A DNA stretch of 10,212 nt, taken from the NCBI GenBank assembly GCA_002724505.1, contig PBOV01000146.1, positions 1 through 10,212 on the forward strand. Reading direction: 5' to 3'. Origin of the DNA: Rhodospirillaceae bacterium. GTDB lineage: Bacteria; Pseudomonadota; Alphaproteobacteria; MPNO01; UBA2964. Below are positions 6,990 through 10,212 of this stretch, in pieces (within the stretch, counting starts at the first letter, position 1; each line of letters starts with the position of its first letter). Under the pieces are notes generated by a model. That model was not told the origin of the DNA, ran no database searches, and saw only the letters and a program-made list of their open reading frames with translations. Both the position numbers and the translations under genes were made by a program.

Positions 6990-7982
6990 ATGGCGGACAT
7001 CAAACTGACCATGGCGATAAACGAGTACGATCATGTTCAGGATATGGCAAATGGCAGGGTAAAGCCTGAAGGAATTGACCTCACCGTAATCAACCATGGG
7101 CCCGAAGAAATTTTCCATCGCTTTCTGTTTAGCCAAGAATGGCATATATCGGAAATTTCGATGGGCATGAGTACCTCGTGGATTTCACGCGGTGATGCTC
7201 CCTTTGTATTGATACCGATTTTTCCGTCACGCGTTTTTCGTCACTCGTCGATTTACATGCTCAAAGACGGCCCGATCAAAACCGCGGCCGATTTAAAGGG
7301 CAAGCGGATTGGTGTTCCAGAGTGGGGGCAGACCGCCGGAATTTATACGCGAGGTTGGATGGAACATACCGGCGGGGTTCCGCTCAAAAGTGCAACCTGG
7401 TTTCAATCCGGTATAAATGATCCGGGACGCCAGGAAGCCTCTAAACTAAATCTCCCTGACGATATTGACCTCACAATCGTTACTGATCGATCACTGATGC
7501 AGATGATGTTTGATGGGGATCTGGATGTCGCTTTTTCAGCCCGCCCTCCGAAGGAGTTCCTTGCCGGGGATCCACGCGTCACACAGCTATATCCAAATTA
7601 TCGTCAAGAGGAAGAAGATTACTTCAATAAAACGGGTATTTTTCCGATCATGCACACCATCGCGATCCGCCGCGATATTTTTGAGAAAGAGCCTTGGGTC
7701 GCCCAAAATTTGATGACCGCATTCGAGGAAGCCAAAGATCGTAGTTTTCAAAGGGTCGCAAACTTTACAGTATCTCAACTTCCCTTTGCCTGGTCATACT
7801 ATGATGGCCTTGAAAACAACCGGAAGATGTTTGGGAAAGAACAGTGGCCCTATGGAATTGACTCGAACCGCAAGACACTAGAAGCGTTCCTGCAGTTTGG
7901 ATACGAGCAGGGCACCTTGCACAGGAAACTAGAGGTCGAGGAACTATTCCCCGAAGAAGTCCGACACCACTTCAAGCTTTAA
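6990..7982 (+). CDS. 4,5-dihydroxyphthalate decarboxylase (Pht5)-like / periplasmic-binding-fold protein
   Basis: A 330-residue protein resembling Pht5-type 4,5-dihydroxyphthalate decarboxylase, a family with the type-2 periplasmic-binding-protein fold. Visible landmarks are an N-terminal strand with GRVKPEGIDLTV (22-33), EEIFHRFL (39-46), PIFPSRVFRHSSIYM (76-90), DLKGKRIGVPEW (101-112) and MMFDGDLDVAFSARPP (172-187). The family also includes ABC-type substrate-binding proteins. Here the N-terminus (MADIKLTMAINEYD) has no signal peptide or lipobox, so a cytoplasmic enzyme or binding protein is favoured over an exported receptor. CGGAG at 6979-6983 lies 6 nt before the ATG. It follows the Mo hydroxylase by 59 bp without a convincing terminator, so the two are likely one operon. 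Decarboxylation of an aromatic acid is a family-based guess; the substrate is unknown. Confidence 0.8.
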   Translation: MADIKLTMAINEYDHVQDMANGRVKPEGIDLTVINHGPEEIFHRFLFSQEWHISEISMGMSTSWISRGDAPFVLIPIFPSRVFRHSSIYMLKDGPIKTAADLKGKRIGVPEWGQTAGIYTRGWMEHTGGVPLKSATWFQSGINDPGRQEASKLNLPDDIDLTIVTDRSLMQMMFDGDLDVAFSARPPKEFLAGDPRVTQLYPNYRQEEEDYFNKTGIFPIMHTIAIRRDIFEKEPWVAQNLMTAFEEAKDRSFQRVANFTVSQLPFAWSYYDGLENNRKMFGKEQWPYGIDSNRKTLEAFLQFGYEQGTLHRKLEVEELFPEEVRHHFKL

Positions 7983-8107
7983 GAGCTTTTGCGTTCGTAA
8001 AAACTAAATTTAAGGTAGAGAAATTACAAAAGAGATGAAACATTTTTAGCTAGAGCTTCAAATCGGTTTAGTATGTTCCAATCAAATATATTCCAAAGCA
8101 AGAGCGA

Positions 8108-8123
8108 ACGCCTCATTAGGCGT
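8108..8123. repeat. Perfect hairpin ACGCCT-CATT-AGGCGT
   Basis: A 6-bp perfect stem (8108-8113 with 8118-8123) and a CATT tetraloop, 126 bp after the Pht5-like stop. No T run follows, so it is not a typical intrinsic terminator, but it could stabilise an mRNA 3' end or be part of a larger structure with the hairpin next to it. Confidence 0.5.
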
Positions 8124-8125
8124 CA

Positions 8126-8155
8126 GCGCGCGTTTTAAATTTAATTAGCGCGCGT
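8126..8155. repeat. GC-alternating stem flanking an AT-only palindrome
   Basis: CGCGCG at 8127-8132 pairs with CGCGCG at 8149-8154. The stem extends to nine pairs (8126-8134 with 8147-8155) if two G-T pairs are allowed, and it closes a 12-nt AT-only loop. The 8-mer AGCGCGCG is also a direct repeat at 8125 and 8147, and TTAAATTTAA (8135-8144) is itself a perfect palindrome. It lies 2 bp from the preceding hairpin. It could be an RNA 3' structure, a protein-binding site or a dispersed intergenic repeat. Confidence 0.5.
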
Positions 8156-8305
8156 ACCAGCAGATAATCATAATGCCTGAAATTTAGGACTATTTAAAGA
8201 TTTAGGCGCCGTTTATCGAACTTTCAATCCATTGTCCTACGACTAACCCTTGGGGTCCTTCCCCTTGTTTGATATCGTGATCCTATAAATTTTAGGAAAA
8301 GACTG

Positions 8306-9442
8306 ATGCTCATTATTAATAATGCAATTGTCGCCGACGTGCTGGAAATGTCGGACTGCATCCGCGTGCAGGAAGAGGCCTTTAAAAAACTCCCGGCAGG
8401 GGGCGCTATCCACCGCCCACGAATTGACATGTACATGCCAGCAGAGCGGGAAGACGGATACTTTCGCTGGGGCACTATGGAAGGCGCAAATGATGGGTTC
8501 TTCGCTATCCGTATGAAATCCGATGTGATGTATTGGCCGGAAGATGAAAGTGGAAACTGGACGGAAGAAAAATATTGCCGTGAGCCAGGCACCTACTGCG
8601 GCATTGTCCTGCTCATTAATACTAATAATGGCGAACCACTAGCCTTTATTAATGACGGACACATTCAACATATGCGTGTCGGTGGCGGCGCTGGGATCGG
8701 CGTTAAGTATTTATCTCGTGAAGACTCCCATGTTGTAGGGATGCTTGGTTCAGGAGGGATGGCTAGAACTTTTCTTGAGGCCTTTGCCTGCGTTAGGAAT
8801 ATCCAACAATGTAAAATCTTTAGCCCGACGCCACAACACCGCGAAGAATATGCCGAGGAAATGAACAACAAAATGAATTTTGAAGTTGTCGCTGTCGATA
8901 ATCCGAAGGAAGCAGTGACTGGCTGCGATATATTGTCAACCTGCACAGATTCAATGGTGCCGGTCTATGACCCAGATTGGATTGAACCAGGGATGCATGT
9001 AACTAACCTTGGACGCAGAGAAATAAGCGACGCCGTAATTGACAAGTTTGATGTTGTGATCCGTCAGGGAACGGCAGGCCTTCAAATGAAGCAAACGGAG
9101 AGGTTTCAAGCAGAGCGCGGGCTCAGCCCAGCCGCCTTTATAGGCGGGACTACTGAAGAAATGAAACGTATACCACAGAAAAATCCCAACCCAGGTTTCG
9201 GCGGAGATGACCCAGAATTTAGTGATCGTGGCAAGGGCGGAGACAAACCTGATTTCGCGGCTTTGATTTCAGATCCGTCTCTAGGTCGAACTAGCCGGGA
9301 ACAGGTTACATTTTATAGGAATGTCGGAAACCAAGGCCTCCAATTCTCTTCCGTCGGCGGACACGTTTATAAAACATGCATCGAACGACAGCTCGGCAAG
9401 GAGATCCCAACTGACTGGTTTCTGCAAGATATTCGGGATTAA
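8306..9442 (+). CDS. Ornithine cyclodeaminase/mu-crystallin family protein with an insertion
   Basis: A 378-residue NAD(P)-binding protein of the ornithine cyclodeaminase/mu-crystallin family, whose members are cyclodeaminases, imine reductases or amino-acid dehydrogenases. The substrate half shows AIRMKSD with Lys71, comparable to the family's carboxylate-binding Lys, and HMRVGGGAG (122-130), whose Arg124 matches the conserved RTGA-like Arg. The Rossmann half has VGMLGSGGMART (144-155), then CDILSTCTDS (207-216), and HVTNLGRREI (231-240). The C-terminal segment SLGRTSREQVTFYRNVG (325-341) is the usual G-R-x-S-x-x-x-x-T-x-F pattern. It is longer than the typical 310-350 residues, partly because of a Gly/Pro/Asp-rich insertion at about 288-315. 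The start has AGGA at 8294-8297, 8 nt before the ATG. The reaction is not inferable; true ornithine cyclodeaminase activity is unproven. Confidence 0.85.
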   Translation: MLIINNAIVADVLEMSDCIRVQEEAFKKLPAGGAIHRPRIDMYMPAEREDGYFRWGTMEGANDGFFAIRMKSDVMYWPEDESGNWTEEKYCREPGTYCGIVLLINTNNGEPLAFINDGHIQHMRVGGGAGIGVKYLSREDSHVVGMLGSGGMARTFLEAFACVRNIQQCKIFSPTPQHREEYAEEMNNKMNFEVVAVDNPKEAVTGCDILSTCTDSMVPVYDPDWIEPGMHVTNLGRREISDAVIDKFDVVIRQGTAGLQMKQTERFQAERGLSPAAFIGGTTEEMKRIPQKNPNPGFGGDDPEFSDRGKGGDKPDFAALISDPSLGRTSREQVTFYRNVGNQGLQFSSVGGHVYKTCIERQLGKEIPTDWFLQDIRD

Positions 9443-9460
9443 TAGAAAAGACAGGTTTCA

Positions 9461-9476
9461 AATAATTTAAATTATT
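9461..9476. repeat. 16-bp perfect AT-only palindrome at a convergent gene junction
   Basis: AATAATTTAAATTATT is perfectly self-complementary. It fills much of the 29-bp gap between the cyclodeaminase-family stop and the dksA-type stop, overlapping the latter's TAA (9472-9474). It could serve as a weak bidirectional stop signal or simply reflect AT-rich spacer sequence; no G+C-rich stem is present. Confidence 0.4.
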
Positions 9477-9888
9477 CGTCTCGATAAATCCGTTCCAGGC
9501 GTTCATGACGCTCTTGGGCCTCTAGGCTAAGCGTGGCTATAGGGCGCGCTTCCAGACGCCGCAAGCTAATTGGTTCACCAGTTTCCTCACAATAACCGTA
9601 TTCGCCTTCTTCAATCCGTTTCAGGGCTTCATCAATCTTTTGAACCAGTTTACGCTCACGATCTCTCGTTCTCAATTCGACTGCTCGATCAGTTTCAGCT
9701 GATGCCCGGTCTGCTATATCTGGGGCCTGGAGAGACTCTTCCTGAAGATTTTGGAGAGTTTGATTGGTTTCTCGAAGGAGTTCGCTCCGCCAACGCAACA
9801 AGCGTTGCCGAAAGTACTCTCGTTGCTTAGCATTCATGAAAGGCTCTTTTCCTGATGGCCTGTAATTCTTAGGTAGTTTGGTTGGCAT
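9472..9888 (-). CDS. dksA: DksA/TraR-family RNA polymerase-binding regulator, Cys-poor type
   Basis: A 138-residue DksA-family protein that binds RNA polymerase's secondary channel and, with ppGpp, retunes transcription during starvation. A long coiled coil spans about 20-95, with the tip motif Asp57-x-x-Asp60-x-Ala62 (the DxxDxA signature), followed by a globular C-terminal domain beginning GEYGYCEETGEPIS. The four zinc-finger positions, at the exact spacing known from E. coli DksA (C-x2-C-x17-C-x2-C), are Cys100, Thr103, Ser121 and Ala124. Only one Cys remains, so it should not bind structural zinc in the usual way. This arrangement and RLEARPIATL-EAQERHER are the alphaproteobacterial form as I know it. 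GGAG (complement of 9894-9897) supports the ATG at 9888; Met18 is a less likely alternative start. A good promoter lies upstream (9920-9948). Confidence 0.93.
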   Translation of the reverse strand: MPTKLPKNYRPSGKEPFMNAKQREYFRQRLLRWRSELLRETNQTLQNLQEESLQAPDIADRASAETDRAVELRTRDRERKLVQKIDEALKRIEEGEYGYCEETGEPISLRRLEARPIATLSLEAQERHERLERIYRDE

Positions 9889-9919
9889 GTTAGCTCCAGA
9901 CGCTCAAATTTTGGCGCGG

Positions 9920-9948
9920 AGTATATGAACCGAGTCACTGGACTTCAA
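9920..9948 (-). promoter_or_regulatory. Sigma70-type promoter of the dksA-type gene
   Basis: Read leftward, TTGAAG (9948-9943) and TATACT (9925-9920) are separated by exactly 17 bp, matching consensus at 4 of 6 and 5 of 6 positions. The bases after the -10 are CCGCGCC (9919-9913), a G+C-rich discriminator, and then an A at 9912 as the probable start, giving a leader of about 24 nt with GGAG before the ATG. Such discriminators are typical of promoters inhibited by ppGpp/DksA, so autoregulation is plausible. Confidence 0.65.
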
Positions 9949-10212
9949 GTGCCATCCCAAGAATTAAAAAAACACCGTAAATATGTGGTTTCCAGCCGGA
10001 TTTCCACTCCTTCACGAAGTTTCATTTAAATTAATCCGAAGCGCAAAACTTAATCTTACCCTTCATAGCCCTGATCACAGCTAGACGATGGGTATTTTCT
10101 CTTGCCTGCAATAGTGGCAAGCAAGCCAATTAGGAAACATATGAGACAAAACTTGAATATCCATTCTTATCCATTTACGAGCTAATTGCAGAGAGTCAAA
10201 AAGAATATTGAA
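9949..10212. other. Gene-free right edge
   Basis: Beyond the dksA-type promoter I see no credible gene on either strand; only very short open frames (under 30 codons) without convincing ribosome-binding sites are present. A weak 6-bp hairpin CTTGCC-N9-GGCAAG lies at 10101-10121. The stretch is AT-rich upstream sequence for whatever gene lies beyond the window. Confidence 0.55.

Larger units (their letters stand above)
7983..8305. other. Gene-free spacer before the cyclodeaminase-family gene
   Basis: This 323-bp stretch holds no credible coding frame on either strand; a leftward open frame that enters it lies mostly inside the downstream gene. It contains two neighbouring hairpins (8108-8123 and 8126-8155) and AT-rich sequence near 8040-8100. 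TATAAA at 8284-8289 is too close to the ATG at 8306 to be a convincing -10. CATAAT at 8169-8174 is a weak alternative with a poor -35. The length suggests that the downstream gene has its own promoter. Confidence 0.6.

Noticed and set aside
7974..7990. AAGCT-TTAAG-AGCTT hairpin at the Pht5-like stop as a terminator
   Set aside because: Only five weak pairs, overlapping the stop codon, followed by just two extra T residues.
8224..8592. Leftward 122-codon open frame over the start of the cyclodeaminase-family gene
   Set aside because: Mostly antisense to conserved coding sequence, with low-complexity Ser/Ile-rich translation and no recognisable domain.
10078..10180. Small leftward open frame containing a CxxC (ACHYCRQ) near the right edge
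   Set aside because: Fewer than 30 codons, no good ribosome-binding site and no recognisable family.

Overview
The window is ordinary chromosomal bacterial DNA of middling G+C by eye, carrying eight protein-coding genes plus one small Smr-like gene. It has no rRNA, tRNA, CRISPR array, transposase or phage gene that I can see. The best lineage clue is the DksA-family protein at 9472-9888. Its zinc-finger positions read Cys-Thr-Ser-Ala, and its C-terminal sequence is the type I associate with Alphaproteobacteria. A Bug-type periplasmic receptor, a form-II CoxL-like molybdenum hydroxylase and an LLM flavin monooxygenase fit a metabolically versatile environmental alphaproteobacterium, but the genus cannot be named from this window.

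Layout. 1-1351: leader with short repeats, then an exported tripartite-tricarboxylate (Bug/TctC) solute receptor with a GTG start and a perfect Shine-Dalgarno, closed by a strong intrinsic terminator. 1380-1712 (-): a small divergent Smr-like protein. 1922-3567 (+): an AhpD-like protein and a luciferase-like monooxygenase whose start and stop codons overlap by 4 bp, so they are translationally coupled. 3572-4390 (-): a protein with two DUF427 domains, converging on the monooxygenase with a 4-bp gap. 4391-4608: a divergent control region with a dyad and an extended -10-like element. 4609-7982 (+): a lone molybdenum-hydroxylase large subunit followed 59 bp later by a 4,5-dihydroxyphthalate decarboxylase (Pht5)-like protein. 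7983-8305: a gene-free stretch with two neighbouring hairpins. 8306-9442 (+): an ornithine cyclodeaminase/mu-crystallin family protein with a Gly/Pro/Asp-rich insertion. 9472-9888 (-): the DksA-type regulator, with a good sigma70-type promoter and a G+C-rich discriminator.

How the genes may work together (inference). Receptor, flavin monooxygenase, AhpD-like protein, molybdenum hydroxylase, Pht5-like protein and cyclodeaminase-family enzyme are the kinds of protein that recur in uptake and breakdown of aromatic, heteroaromatic or amino-carboxylic acids. The tightest case is the CoxL-like/Pht5-like pair: hydroxylation of a ring or aldehyde by the Mo enzyme, then decarboxylation. The small [2Fe-2S] and FAD subunits that such a Mo enzyme normally needs are not in the window. 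No substrate can be read from the sequence. I see no defence system or other clearly unprecedented machine; the most distinctive items are the orphan CoxL/Pht5-like pair, the insertion in the cyclodeaminase-family protein, the Smr-like protein lacking the usual His, and the dksA promoter architecture.
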